Positions 9,601 through 19,606 of a stretch of DNA of 64,000 bases are shown piece by piece. Numbering within the stretch: the first letter of the stretch is position 1; each line of letters begins with the position of its first letter. The translations under genes were made by a program, and so were the position numbers. The stretch is from Mucor racemosus (Eukaryota; Mucoromycota; Mucoromycetes; Mucorales; Mucoraceae): positions 558,001 to 622,000 of the forward strand of contig JAPEHQ010000012.1 of the NCBI GenBank assembly GCA_027405735.1. The letters are read 5' to 3'. Below the pieces are notes generated by a model. The model saw only the letters and a list, made by a program, of their open reading frames with translations. It searched no databases and had not been told where the DNA came from.

Positions 9601-11781
9601 AAAAGTATAATGGGAGTTGTATCTCATCTACGAGATTATTGCCCTATGCTATCAAAAGTGGCTGCACCTATCGATCAATTAAGAAATGACAAAGATGTAA
9701 AAAATAACTGGACACAGTTACACACTGATCGTTTAAATGCAATCAAGCAAATCTTATTATCAAATCAAATACTCCATTCACCTTTGTTGGAAAATAAATT
9801 CTTCCTTCAAGTAGATGCAAGCCTGTACGGTATCGCTGCTTGTCTATATCAAAAAGATGATATAGGGCGAATTAAACATATTGGTTTCGTCAGCAAGTCG
9901 TTAAATCAAGCTGAACGAAACTGGTCTACAAACCGTCGTGAAACTGCTGCAATCATATTTGGATTACAAAAGTTTAGATCTCTATTATGGGGTCATCCAA
10001 ATCTCGAAATTTTAACTGATCATATTGCACTGACATATATGTTCACTTCAACAAATTTAAATAGTACCTTACAAAATTACTTGGAAATTTTGAGTGAATA
10101 CAACTTCACTATTTCTCATGTAAAAGGCATAGATAATGTGTTAAGTGATGCATTATCTCGGTTGTATCCGCCAATTGAGGAAGATCAAATACTTGAAGAA
10201 GAAAATCAAAAACAAATGAAAAGATTACAAAGGTTTATTTTGATGAAAAGAGCAAATAATAAAAGTGAGCTTGTTCGTAAAACAAAAGTTTACTCGCAAG
10301 ATAAAAACCTAAATATCTTGGCTGTGAAAATTAGTAGCAAAGAATTTAAATCTGCTATTACAGATTATGTTTGTCCTCCAGAAAAAGATAGAGCTGAAAT
10401 TATAAAGGATGCTCATGAAATTGGACATTTTGGTACAGAAAGTTGTGTGAAACATATACATACATACTACGGTTTACATTGGAACTCTATTTACAAAGAT
10501 GTTAAAGAGGCTCTTCTGTCTTGTCGTGAATGTGCCTTACATAATACATCAAGAAAAGGATACAATCCTGCTCGTAGCATTGTCAGCTATGAAACGATGG
10601 ATAGAGTAGCGGTTGACCTCATAGGCCCGTTACCTGTCACCGACAAAGGAAACATATATATTTTAGTCATGATTGATCTCTGTACTCGATACGTTATTAC
10701 TCGTGCTATTCCAAACAAATCAAGCGTTACTGTCGCCCAAACTTTACTCAATATTTTTGGTGATTACGGCGTGGCCATAAATATCTTTCAATCGGATAAT
10801 GGAAAAGAATGGTCTAATACGCTAATGAGTCTCCTTACAAAAACATTAAATATACAACATCGATTTTCCACTCCATATTATAGTCAATCCAATGGCAGTG
10901 TTGAGAATTCAAATCGAACAATCATGCAAACCTTACGAAAAATGTGTGGTAATGATCACCGAAATTGGGATGATCGTTTGGCACTTTGTCAATTAGCCAT
11001 AAACATGAAAATAAAGAACCGTACTGCAAGTACTCCATTTAGCTTAATGTTTGCTCGACAAGTTAGCACTAAAAGATCCACTGAAAATCTCAATCTAAAT
11101 GGACGAAAACCCCTCACTATTTCTGAACTCCAAAAGCGAGCTGAATATATGAATTCAATTGTATTCCCTGCAATCCAAACTAGAACTACTCGTTTAGTAG
11201 AAGAATACAATAAAAAATTTGATGAAAAACATTATATAATTGATATACCTTTTGACACACCTGTCATGGTAAGATTGAAGGAAGGTCGTGAAAATAAATT
11301 TGCTCCTTTGTATGCAGGACCTTATGTCGTTGCAAGAAAAACACAAGCGGGTAATTACGTACTGCGTGATGAAAATAATGAACTACTTCATAGAGAATAT
11401 ACGCCTTCTGAATTAAAAGTTGTTTCTTTAGATGAAACTGTAATTGAAGAAGAAACATTTGAAGTTGAGGATATTCGTGATCATCGTAAAAACAAAGATG
11501 GTATTACTGAATATTTGGTCAAATGGGCTGGTTATGGTGAACGCGAAAATAGTTATATAACTCCAGATTTCTTCTCCTCTCCTCTTCCTATTAAAAAATA
11601 CTGGGAGAAAGTAAAACGAAATAATGCATTTGACATAGAAAGAAAACGAAAATTAGTAGAACAAAATAATACTTCTAAACCCCAAATACAAACTAAACAC
11701 TCAATTAGCAACCCTAGTAAACGAAAACGTGGTAACAATGTATCACAAACATCCAAACTTAGCAATCGTCGCAAAGCTTAA
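6676..11781 (+). CDS. Gag-Pol polyprotein of a Ty3-type chromovirus, copy 1
   Basis: A single 1701-aa frame encodes Gag and Pol without a frameshift. Order: Gag with a capsid-like region (about 150-370) and a Cys/His cluster of unusual spacing (C441, C444, H452, C454); aspartic protease with D535-P-G-A-D and a DVLLGSD block at 615; reverse transcriptase with Y897-V-D-D; RNase H beginning at D1047; integrase with H1247/H1251/C1283/C1286 zinc ligands and catalytic D1314, D1374, E1410 (DD35E); a GPY-type module near 1545; and a chromodomain at about 1594-1645 (FEVEDI...YLVKWAGYG). The tail is basic (SKRKRG), possibly a nuclear signal. The chromodomain places it among chromoviruses, which as a group direct insertion to heterochromatin. 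The protease has Pro where Ser/Thr is normal. All other catalytic residues look intact. Confidence 0.95.
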   Translation: MTSTASNSPESSSSVGSPPLAPVDAPVDISSQVAAPDSLEQMNLNTTVPGEDTEMTDAPSQETTNAPISIPSATTKNNPVDVLKKIIYHRDLYLSLMADMITTDSNEPKAIKQLSEVREKIEKMNKDINVMKTSIRLSNDKVSAAVLNSGTKITAPSSGIRLNRQDLPKFQLKSSNNKYFPKEDAYESVNHFLRSFEKVISSSGEEIENIWKRYIPLTLHFDLDAWLNNELLLCETWTQAGVLFNKKFGNNAVLKLQSRRQVFNAAMKIGETTDDYTARFNKAASEAGYKADNLTIGDAFLMGFPLDWQTQINTLLHCTYIDREHWRVEEIYTAAINIFNTQICPITFISKSRGPASTSSSTAVNSSSPAKRFKATIEGSNFFCPNHGGASARHNEKDCHVSKRSSASASASSSSSSTHPPRTNFLGSKNVPHKATGNTFCTWCGKIWVFGHSCPEYHEKNTGRNVRVLTIRSSGSSKKKNKGKKRADDNEKVFRENMEEDSYCEYKNNKQTNKNDFKLITPLLLNNIRVLGKVDPGADISFINKSILNKDFKNIKNIKTMGYLNFLSVNEDGTNSRTKRVGQTEPMEVTYLNGISFKHKFEIIEFNDEMKTDFDVLLGSDILPKLKIYLSGVAHAWPQDLNKEMSQFENINYDTKNDYDPENADYGSSTERKDLMKAIQNSLDQNIKIRPDAVCSMKESIVQIPIDDPSDCFVRQYPLPANAHNEIKAQLKEWLENGIVEKTIPSSVYHSPLLCVPKKDLNGKPTKLRICCDLRKINAAISQNYHENYAVPKINEIFDRVSANARIISKIDLHQAYMSYSVHKNSREALTFSYNGSFYHWSRAPYGLKFMSSLFVKCMSILLNDIHMELKKEMQKENQHINTTEDDDTFYGGVEHYVDDIVLFSKDPVSHIKLINLVINRLTSVNLRINVDKCTWFKTSVFLLGFVVGPGVTKIDMRRLSNIDNWPIPKTAKQVKSIMGVVSHLRDYCPMLSKVAAPIDQLRNDKDVKNNWTQLHTDRLNAIKQILLSNQILHSPLLENKFFLQVDASLYGIAACLYQKDDIGRIKHIGFVSKSLNQAERNWSTNRRETAAIIFGLQKFRSLLWGHPNLEILTDHIALTYMFTSTNLNSTLQNYLEILSEYNFTISHVKGIDNVLSDALSRLYPPIEEDQILEEENQKQMKRLQRFILMKRANNKSELVRKTKVYSQDKNLNILAVKISSKEFKSAITDYVCPPEKDRAEIIKDAHEIGHFGTESCVKHIHTYYGLHWNSIYKDVKEALLSCRECALHNTSRKGYNPARSIVSYETMDRVAVDLIGPLPVTDKGNIYILVMIDLCTRYVITRAIPNKSSVTVAQTLLNIFGDYGVAINIFQSDNGKEWSNTLMSLLTKTLNIQHRFSTPYYSQSNGSVENSNRTIMQTLRKMCGNDHRNWDDRLALCQLAINMKIKNRTASTPFSLMFARQVSTKRSTENLNLNGRKPLTISELQKRAEYMNSIVFPAIQTRTTRLVEEYNKKFDEKHYIIDIPFDTPVMVRLKEGRENKFAPLYAGPYVVARKTQAGNYVLRDENNELLHREYTPSELKVVSLDETVIEEETFEVEDIRDHRKNKDGITEYLVKWAGYGERENSYITPDFFSSPLPIKKYWEKVKRNNAFDIERKRKLVEQNNTSKPQIQTKHSISNPSKRKRGNNVSQTSKLSNRRKA

Positions 11782-11927
11782 TAGTAAATTATTACACAAA
11801 AAAAAAAAAAAAAAAAATCAATCCATTTCAATCTAATAAATACATATCCTATTTATCCTTTACCCTTACTATCTCTCTTTATATTACTCTAGTCAACACA
11901 TCTGCCAATGTGTTTGGCCGGGGAGCA

Positions 11928-12283
11928 TGATGTGAACTACTGGCAGTCTTTCACACATCAAATTGAATTAGTAATGAATAACATGAATCTGGTGTGAGAA
12001 CCAAGATCATGAAATATAGAAACTTAACTATAATTTAAAATCACAAACAACAATTATAGATAATTGTATAACCTGAATTAGTAATTGCTGATCCCTTTTC
12101 CCATCAGCTTTAAAACCAAGAAGATCAAATTACTGCATTAGTAATTTGAATTAGACATTTAATATAAATACCACAACGATCCATCGAGTAGATGAATCGT
12201 TGCTTTACTTTATACCTTTAATAAACTTAGAAGAGTTATAATTGTATTTCCCATCGCTTTTTTATAATTACGTTTTTGTAGCA
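11928..12283 (+). mobile_element. LTR 2, shared by both internal regions
   Basis: It matches LTR1 over 356 bp by eye. It serves as the 3' LTR of copy 1 and the 5' LTR of copy 2. It is preceded by GGCCGGGGAGCA rather than by a target duplication, showing that the two units are fused and not two separate insertions. A 19-A run sits between the copy 1 stop codon and this LTR (about 11799-11817). Confidence 0.93.
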
Positions 12284-12325
12284 TTTTTTACAATTAACAT
12301 TTTTATTTATTCTATTAATTTTTAA

Positions 12326-15300
12326 ATGACATCTACTGCTTCAAATTCACCTGAAAGCTCCTCCTCTGTTGGTTCTCCCCCTCTTGCTCCTGTGGATGCT
12401 CCCGTTGATATCTCAAGCCAGGTTGCTGCTCCTGACAGCTTAGAGCAAATGAATTTAAACACTACTGTACCTGGTGAGGATACAGAAATGACTGATGCTC
12501 CATCTCAAGAAACCACAAATGCTCCCATCTCTATTCCAAGTGCCACTACGAAAAATAATCCGGTGGATGTTCTAAAAAAAATAATTTATCATCGAGACCT
12601 GTATCTTAGTCTAATGGCTGATATGATTACCACTGATTCCAACGAACCAAAAGCTATAAAACAACTAAGTGAAGTTAGGGAGAAAATCGAAAAGATGAAT
12701 AAAGACATTAATGTCATGAAGACATCAATCAGACTTTCCAACGACAAAGTTTCTGCTGCAGTCCTTAACTCAGGTACCAAGATTACTGCTCCCTCCTCAG
12801 GTATTCGTTTAAACCGACAAGATTTACCAAAATTTCAACTGAAGTCCAGCAATAACAAATACTTTCCAAAGGAGGATGCTTACGAATCAGTAAATCATTT
12901 TTTGAGATCATTTGAAAAAGTAATTTCTTCCAGTGGAGAAGAGATTGAAAATATCTGGAAACGGTATATTCCCCTTACCTTGCACTTTGATCTCGATGCT
13001 TGGCTGAACAATGAGCTTTTGCTATGTGAAACCTGGACCCAGGCTGGTGTCCTATTTAACAAGAAATTTGGTAATAATGCTGTTCTAAAATTACAATCAA
13101 GACGACAAGTCTTTAATGCGGCTATGAAGATTGGTGAGACCACTGACGACTATACAGCAAGATTCAATAAGGCTGCTTCTGAAGCCGGTTATAAGGCGGA
13201 TAACTTAACTATTGGTGATGCTTTTTTGATGGGTTTTCCCCTAGATTGGCAAACTCAAATCAACACTTTGTTGCACTGCACTTATATTGATAGAGAACAT
13301 TGGAGAGTTGAAGAAATTTATACCGCTGCTATCAACATTTTCAACACCCAAATTTGTCCTATTACTTTTATTAGTAAATCTCGTGGTCCTGCCTCTACTT
13401 CGTCATCAACTGCTGTTAATTCATCAAGCCCTGCTAAGAGGTTCAAAGCAACCATTGAAGGTTCCAATTTCTTTTGCCCAAATCATGGTGGCGCCTCTGC
13501 TCGACACAATGAAAAAGATTGTCATGTTTCTAAACGTTCTTCTGCTTCTGCTTCTGCTTCGTCTTCATCTTCGTCTACTCATCCTCCTAGAACTAATTTT
13601 TTGGGAAGCAAGAATGTGCCTCATAAGGCTACTGGCAATACTTTTTGTACTTGGTGTGGCAAAATCTGGGTATTTGGGCATTCGTGTCCTGAATATCATG
13701 AAAAAAATACTGGAAGAAACGTTCGCGTTTTGACTATTCGTAGTTCTGGTTCTAGTAAAAAGAAAAATAAAGGAAAAAAGAGGGCTGATGATAATGAAAA
13801 AGTCTTTCGTGAAAACATGGAAGAAGACTCCTACTGTGAGTACAAAAATAATAAACAAACAAATAAAAATGATTTTAAACTAATCACCCCTTTACTTTTA
13901 AATAATATTAGAGTTCTTGGCAAGGTAGATCCTGGTGCTGATATTTCTTTTATCAATAAATCAATTTTAAATAAAGATTTCAAAAATATAAAAAATATAA
14001 AAACTATGGGTTATTTAAACTTTTTGTCTGTAAATGAAGATGGCACTAATAGTCGCACCAAAAGGGTTGGACAAACTGAGCCTATGGAAGTAACTTATTT
14101 AAATGGAATTTCTTTTAAACATAAATTTGAAATCATTGAATTCAATGATGAAATGAAAACAGATTTTGATGTTCTGCTTGGTTCTGACATTTTACCTAAA
14201 TTAAAAATTTATCTTAGTGGTGTCGCTCATGCTTGGCCTCAAGATTTAAATAAAGAAATGTCTCAATTCGAGAATATCAATTATGATACGAAAAATGATT
14301 ATGATCCTGAAAACGCTGATTATGGATCCTCTACTGAACGCAAAGATCTAATGAAAGCTATTCAGAATTCTCTTGATCAAAACATAAAAATAAGACCTGA
14401 CGCTGTATGTTCAATGAAAGAAAGTATTGTCCAAATCCCAATTGATGATCCTTCAGATTGTTTTGTGAGACAATATCCATTACCTGCTAATGCACATAAT
14501 GAAATAAAAGCCCAACTAAAAGAATGGCTTGAAAATGGTATTGTGGAAAAGACCATTCCATCGTCTGTTTATCATTCACCGTTGTTGTGTGTACCAAAAA
14601 AGGATTTAAATGGCAAACCTACTAAGCTTCGTATTTGTTGTGATCTACGAAAAATTAATGCAGCCATCTCTCAAAATTATCATGAAAACTATGCAGTACC
14701 TAAAATCAACGAAATTTTTGATAGAGTCTCGGCTAATGCACGCATAATAAGTAAAATTGACTTACATCAGGCATACATGTCGTATAGTGTGCACAAAAAT
14801 TCGAGAGAAGCTTTAACCTTTAGTTATAACGGTTCGTTTTACCATTGGTCTAGAGCCCCTTACGGATTAAAATTTATGAGTTCATTGTTTGTTAAATGCA
14901 TGTCTATTTTATTAAATGATATTCATATGGAACTTAAAAAAGAAATGCAAAAAGAAAATCAACATATCAATACTACTGAAGATGATGATACCTTTTATGG
15001 AGGGGTCGAGCATTATGTAGATGATATTGTCTTATTTAGCAAGGATCCAGTATCTCATATAAAACTGATTAACCTAGTTATCAACAGGTTGACATCTGTT
15101 AATCTTCGCATAAATGTGGATAAATGTACATGGTTTAAAACTTCAGTGTTTTTGTTAGGGTTTGTTGTTGGACCTGGTGTTACGAAAATTGATATGCGAC
15201 GTTTGTCAAATATTGATAATTGGCCAATTCCAAAAACTGCCAAACAAGTAAAAAGTATAATGGGAGTTGTATCTCATCTACGAGATTATTGCCCTATGCT

Positions 15301-17431
15301 ATCAAAAGTGGCTGCACCTATCGATCAATTAAGAAATGACAAAGATGTAAAAAATAACTGGACACAGTTACACACTGATCGTTTAAATGCAATCAAGCAA
15401 ATCTTATTATCAAATCAAATACTCCATTCACCTTTGTTGGAAAATAAATTCTTCCTTCAAGTAGATGCAAGCCTGTACGGTATCGCTGCTTGTCTATATC
15501 AAAAAGATGATATAGGGCGAATTAAACATATTGGTTTCGTCAGCAAGTCGTTAAATCAAGCTGAACGAAACTGGTCTACAAACCGTCGTGAAACTGCTGC
15601 AATCATATTTGGATTACAAAAGTTTAGATCTCTATTATGGGGTCATCCAAATCTCGAAATTTTAACTGATCATATTGCACTGACATATATGTTCACTTCA
15701 ACAAATTTAAATAGTACCTTACAAAATTACTTGGAAATTTTGAGTGAATACAACTTCACTATTTCTCATGTAAAAGGCATAGATAATGTGTTAAGTGATG
15801 CATTATCTCGGTTGTATCCGCCAATTGAGGAAGATCAAATACTTGAAGAAGAAAATCAAAAACAAATGAAAAGATTACAAAGGTTTATTTTGATGAAAAG
15901 AGCAAATAATAAAAGTGAGCTTGTTCGTAAAACAAAAGTTTACTCGCAAGATAAAAACCTAAATATCTTGGCTGTGAAAATTAGTAGCAAAGAATTTAAA
16001 TCTGCTATTACAGATTATGTTTGTCCTCCAGAAAAAGATAGAGCTGAAATTATAAAGGATGCTCATGAAATTGGACATTTTGGTACAGAAAGTTGTGTGA
16101 AACATATACATACATACTACGGTTTACATTGGAACTCTATTTACAAAGATGTTAAAGAGGCTCTTCTGTCTTGTCGTGAATGTGCCTTACATAATACATC
16201 AAGAAAAGGATACAATCCTGCTCGTAGCATTGTCAGCTATGAAACGATGGATAGAGTAGCGGTTGACCTCATAGGCCCGTTACCTGTCACCGACAAAGGA
16301 AACATATATATTTTAGTCATGATTGATCTCTGTACTCGATACGTTATTACTCGTGCTATTCCAAACAAATCAAGCGTTACTGTCGCCCAAACTTTACTCA
16401 ATATTTTTGGTGATTACGGCGTGGCCATAAATATCTTTCAATCGGATAATGGAAAAGAATGGTCTAATACGCTAATGAGTCTCCTTACAAAAACATTAAA
16501 TATACAACATCGATTTTCCACTCCATATTATAGTCAATCCAATGGCAGTGTTGAGAATTCAAATCGAACAATCATGCAAACCTTACGAAAAATGTGTGGT
16601 AATGATCACCGAAATTGGGATGATCGTTTGGCACTTTGTCAATTAGCCATAAACATGAAAATAAAGAACCGTACTGCAAGTACTCCATTTAGCTTAATGT
16701 TTGCTCGACAAGTTAGCACTAAAAGATCCACTGAAAATCTCAATCTAAATGGACGAAAACCCCTCACTATTTCTGAACTCCAAAAGCGAGCTGAATATAT
16801 GAATTCAATTGTATTCCCTGCAATCCAAACTAGAACTACTCGTTTAGTAGAAGAATACAATAAAAAATTTGATGAAAAACATTATATAATTGATATACCT
16901 TTTGACACACCTGTCATGGTAAGATTGAAGGAAGGTCGTGAAAATAAATTTGCTCCTTTGTATGCAGGACCTTATGTCGTTGCAAGAAAAACACAAGCGG
17001 GTAATTACGTACTGCGTGATGAAAATAATGAACTACTTCATAGAGAATATACGCCTTCTGAATTAAAAGTTGTTTCTTTAGATGAAACTGTAATTGAAGA
17101 AGAAACATTTGAAGTTGAGGATATTCGTGATCATCGTAAAAACAAAGATGGTATTACTGAATATTTGGTCAAATGGGCTGGTTATGGTGAACGCGAAAAT
17201 AGTTATATAACTCCAGATTTCTTCTCCTCTCCTCTTCCTATTAAAAAATACTGGGAGAAAGTAAAACGAAATAATGCATTTGACATAGAAAGAAAACGAA
17301 AATTAGTAGAACAAAATAATACTTCTAAACCCCAAATACAAACTAAACACTCAATTAGCAACCCTAGTAAACGAAAACGTGGTAACAATGTATCACAAAC
17401 ATCCAAACTTAGCAATCGTCGCAAAGCTTAA
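12326..17431 (+). CDS. Gag-Pol polyprotein of a Ty3-type chromovirus, copy 2
   Basis: The product is identical in all 1701 residues to the copy 5650 bp upstream, with the same protease DPG variant, YVDD reverse transcriptase, RNase H, DD35E integrase and C-terminal chromodomain. The ORF begins 42 bp after LTR2, as in copy 1. Lack of any difference between two 5.1 kb ORFs means very recent duplication, continued homogenisation, or a false duplication in assembly. If real, transcription from LTR1 could end in LTR2, leaving each unit separately expressible. Confidence 0.93.
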   Translation: MTSTASNSPESSSSVGSPPLAPVDAPVDISSQVAAPDSLEQMNLNTTVPGEDTEMTDAPSQETTNAPISIPSATTKNNPVDVLKKIIYHRDLYLSLMADMITTDSNEPKAIKQLSEVREKIEKMNKDINVMKTSIRLSNDKVSAAVLNSGTKITAPSSGIRLNRQDLPKFQLKSSNNKYFPKEDAYESVNHFLRSFEKVISSSGEEIENIWKRYIPLTLHFDLDAWLNNELLLCETWTQAGVLFNKKFGNNAVLKLQSRRQVFNAAMKIGETTDDYTARFNKAASEAGYKADNLTIGDAFLMGFPLDWQTQINTLLHCTYIDREHWRVEEIYTAAINIFNTQICPITFISKSRGPASTSSSTAVNSSSPAKRFKATIEGSNFFCPNHGGASARHNEKDCHVSKRSSASASASSSSSSTHPPRTNFLGSKNVPHKATGNTFCTWCGKIWVFGHSCPEYHEKNTGRNVRVLTIRSSGSSKKKNKGKKRADDNEKVFRENMEEDSYCEYKNNKQTNKNDFKLITPLLLNNIRVLGKVDPGADISFINKSILNKDFKNIKNIKTMGYLNFLSVNEDGTNSRTKRVGQTEPMEVTYLNGISFKHKFEIIEFNDEMKTDFDVLLGSDILPKLKIYLSGVAHAWPQDLNKEMSQFENINYDTKNDYDPENADYGSSTERKDLMKAIQNSLDQNIKIRPDAVCSMKESIVQIPIDDPSDCFVRQYPLPANAHNEIKAQLKEWLENGIVEKTIPSSVYHSPLLCVPKKDLNGKPTKLRICCDLRKINAAISQNYHENYAVPKINEIFDRVSANARIISKIDLHQAYMSYSVHKNSREALTFSYNGSFYHWSRAPYGLKFMSSLFVKCMSILLNDIHMELKKEMQKENQHINTTEDDDTFYGGVEHYVDDIVLFSKDPVSHIKLINLVINRLTSVNLRINVDKCTWFKTSVFLLGFVVGPGVTKIDMRRLSNIDNWPIPKTAKQVKSIMGVVSHLRDYCPMLSKVAAPIDQLRNDKDVKNNWTQLHTDRLNAIKQILLSNQILHSPLLENKFFLQVDASLYGIAACLYQKDDIGRIKHIGFVSKSLNQAERNWSTNRRETAAIIFGLQKFRSLLWGHPNLEILTDHIALTYMFTSTNLNSTLQNYLEILSEYNFTISHVKGIDNVLSDALSRLYPPIEEDQILEEENQKQMKRLQRFILMKRANNKSELVRKTKVYSQDKNLNILAVKISSKEFKSAITDYVCPPEKDRAEIIKDAHEIGHFGTESCVKHIHTYYGLHWNSIYKDVKEALLSCRECALHNTSRKGYNPARSIVSYETMDRVAVDLIGPLPVTDKGNIYILVMIDLCTRYVITRAIPNKSSVTVAQTLLNIFGDYGVAINIFQSDNGKEWSNTLMSLLTKTLNIQHRFSTPYYSQSNGSVENSNRTIMQTLRKMCGNDHRNWDDRLALCQLAINMKIKNRTASTPFSLMFARQVSTKRSTENLNLNGRKPLTISELQKRAEYMNSIVFPAIQTRTTRLVEEYNKKFDEKHYIIDIPFDTPVMVRLKEGRENKFAPLYAGPYVVARKTQAGNYVLRDENNELLHREYTPSELKVVSLDETVIEEETFEVEDIRDHRKNKDGITEYLVKWAGYGERENSYITPDFFSSPLPIKKYWEKVKRNNAFDIERKRKLVEQNNTSKPQIQTKHSISNPSKRKRGNNVSQTSKLSNRRKA

Positions 17432-17577
17432 TAGTAAATTATTACACAAAAAAAAAAAAAAAAAAAATCAATCCATTTCAATCTAATAAATACATATCCT
17501 ATTTATCCTTTACCCTTACTATCTCTCTTTATATTACTCTAGTCAACACATCTGCCAATGTGTTTGGCCGGGGAGCA

Positions 17578-17933
17578 TGATGTGAACTACTGGCAGTCTT
17601 TCACACATCAAATTGAATTAGTAATGAATAACATGAATCTGGTGTGAGAACCAAGATCATGAAATATAGAAACTTAACTATAATTTAAAATCACAAACAA
17701 CAATTATAGATAATTGTATAACCTGAATTAGTAATTGCTGATCCCTTTTCCCATCAGCTTTAAAACCAAGAAGATCAAATTACTGCATTAGTAATTTGAA
17801 TTAGACATTTAATATAAATACCACAACGATCCATCGAGTAGATGAATCGTTGCTTTACTTTATACCTTTAATAAACTTAGAAGAGTTATAATTGTATTTC
17901 CCATCGCTTTTTTATAATTACGTTTTTGTAGCA
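17578..17933 (+). mobile_element. LTR 3, right end of the array
   Basis: It matches LTR1 and LTR2 by eye and ends GTAGCA, followed immediately by the right GGATA target duplication at 17934-17938. The flanking sequence then continues with AT-rich single-copy DNA containing TATAAATAGG at about 17959. Confidence 0.93.
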
Positions 17934-17938
17934 GGATA
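17934..17938. repeat. Target-site duplication GGATA, right copy
   Basis: It matches 6273-6277 and fixes both ends of the array to the base. Confidence 0.85.
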
Positions 17939-18119
17939 AATGTAATATAGAATTTGTATATAAATAGGACAAATTATTGATATTAAATAAAGATGATCTT
18001 CAGTTTTTGTGTGTAATTTAGTTTAACAAGTTCCTTTATTAAATTATACATTTTTCTTGCTCCAATTTTTATTCTAAATCTCGGGCATTTCAGTTATTGA
18101 TTTTTTACAGTTGTAAAAA

Positions 18120-19421
18120 GTAGATTTCCGATTGTTTTTTAAATGGTTTTCGGATGTTTTTGCCCAATATTAAATTAAATCACGTACAATCTTTAAAGAA
18201 CATGTAACTTTGCTCCATAAGCCATTGATACCTCTCCAAAAATAGCAATATTAATACCAAAAATTGAACAAAAACGACCAAGTTTGACCTACATTGGTTA
18301 TTAAAAATTGAGCGCCTAAATTGAGGCTTAATTTTTTGTATTCACAAGATTGGTGCAACTCTACGCTACGTTTTATTTTTTGTTTTAGTAAAAAATATTA
18401 ATTTTTCGTCGAGATAATCAAAATAATAATTCTTATCACAGCTTAAGCCCTATAGTAACGGGATTTCAAAATTGATTTGAAAAAAAAATGATCAAAAATG
18501 ATGAAAAAAACAAGATTGTTTAAATGTTCGTTAACTGCAAAATAAGTAGATCTAGCGTATTAAATGGTTTTTGTACAGTTTTAAATTCTGCATCCATCTA
18601 TATAAAGTTTAAAAAAATATTTCACGTAAAAGTTTGCGCAGAATGCAATTGAAATTTTGAAGTTTTTTTGACGATACAGAACACTTTTTATAAGCATACC
18701 TCAAATTTTAATAACGGAGATAATGCATAGCAAAATTATCTATTGATCGAGCTATTATTTAACCTTTTAGCTACATTTTTCGTAGAGAAAACGAGATTTT
18801 GTCCAGTTTTTTTTCAGTTTCAGAATTTGGGATGAGGGTATACAAGGGGAAAATGGACGCTAGAAATGGAGGTACCTTTTTGTACACATTTTTGAGAATA
18901 TCTCCACGAAAAATGAATATTTTGAAAAAAATTAAATTGGGCCTAAGAGAGCTCAACGAGCATGATGACATGAATGTAAAAAAAGCGTTGCTCAATTTAA
19001 TGAATATTTTGAAATCTATTGCAAAAATGTCAAAAAAAATGAAAAAAAAATAAAAGTGTCCAGAATTTTTTTATACTGAAATATGTTATAAAGTGCCTTA
19101 AAAAAAGTAATTGTTATTATTAGAAAGTGTTAGTATAGCTTAATTTTTTGTGGAGATATGGAGCCTCAAAGTTTTCAATCCTTTAGCAGTGAAATACGCG
19201 TAAAAAATCTGAAACATTAGCATTGAAAAATTAATACCAACTGCAAAAAGTAGAATATTTCCGGGAACTTATTTTTAAATTGAAGTTGAACATCTCAGGT
19301 ACATTTATATATAATTTTTTCTTGGTGTTGTTTAGTGAAAAAAAAAGTAGAGCAGGGATGAAAAGTGAGACCCAGTTTTCAAGGAAAGAGCAATGAATTT
19401 TACGCGTTTTTGAGACTTTCG
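18120..19421 (-). repeat. Dispersed ~1.3 kb repeat, copy 2 (inverted)
   Basis: The reverse complement begins near 19421 with the same GACT...AAACGCGTAAAATTCA end as the other copies and runs through the shared blocks to about 18120. The last 200 bp (18120-18330) are strongly diverged but still follow the order of copy 1 (GGCTTAT...AAAGATT...GTGATT). On the + strand, 18799-19053 is open for 84 codons and contains MRVYKGKMDARNG. A related frame lies antisense in copy 1 (307-567). Confidence 0.75.
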
Positions 19422-19570
19422 TCAGATATGAAATAAATTTAGGAACATATAGAACAATGCAGCTAATTTATATCTATTTAGCAGTAGATAAGGCATATCT
19501 ATAAAATATTTACTATGAGGTAGCTTCTGGAATAAAGGACACACGTCGATTTTGAAGATTAGAAAGTTTG

Positions 19571-19606
<36 letters not shown>

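Larger units (their letters stand above)
6278..17933 (+). mobile_element. Tandem Ty3-type chromovirus array, LTR-int-LTR-int-LTR
   Basis: Two complete internal regions share the central LTR with an exact period of 5650 bp. Corresponding starts are 6278/11928/17578 for LTRs and 6676/12326 for ORFs. One pair of GGATA target duplications brackets the whole array and none flanks the middle LTR. This fits a single insertion followed by LTR-LTR unequal recombination, or insertion of a multimer. A purine-rich tract, GGGGAG, ends two bases before LTR2 and LTR3 and probably acts as the polypurine tract. No tRNA-type primer binding site starting TGG follows the LTR. Both copies encode the same 1701-aa product, so the array is very young, recently homogenised, or an assembly duplication. 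Confidence 0.93.
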
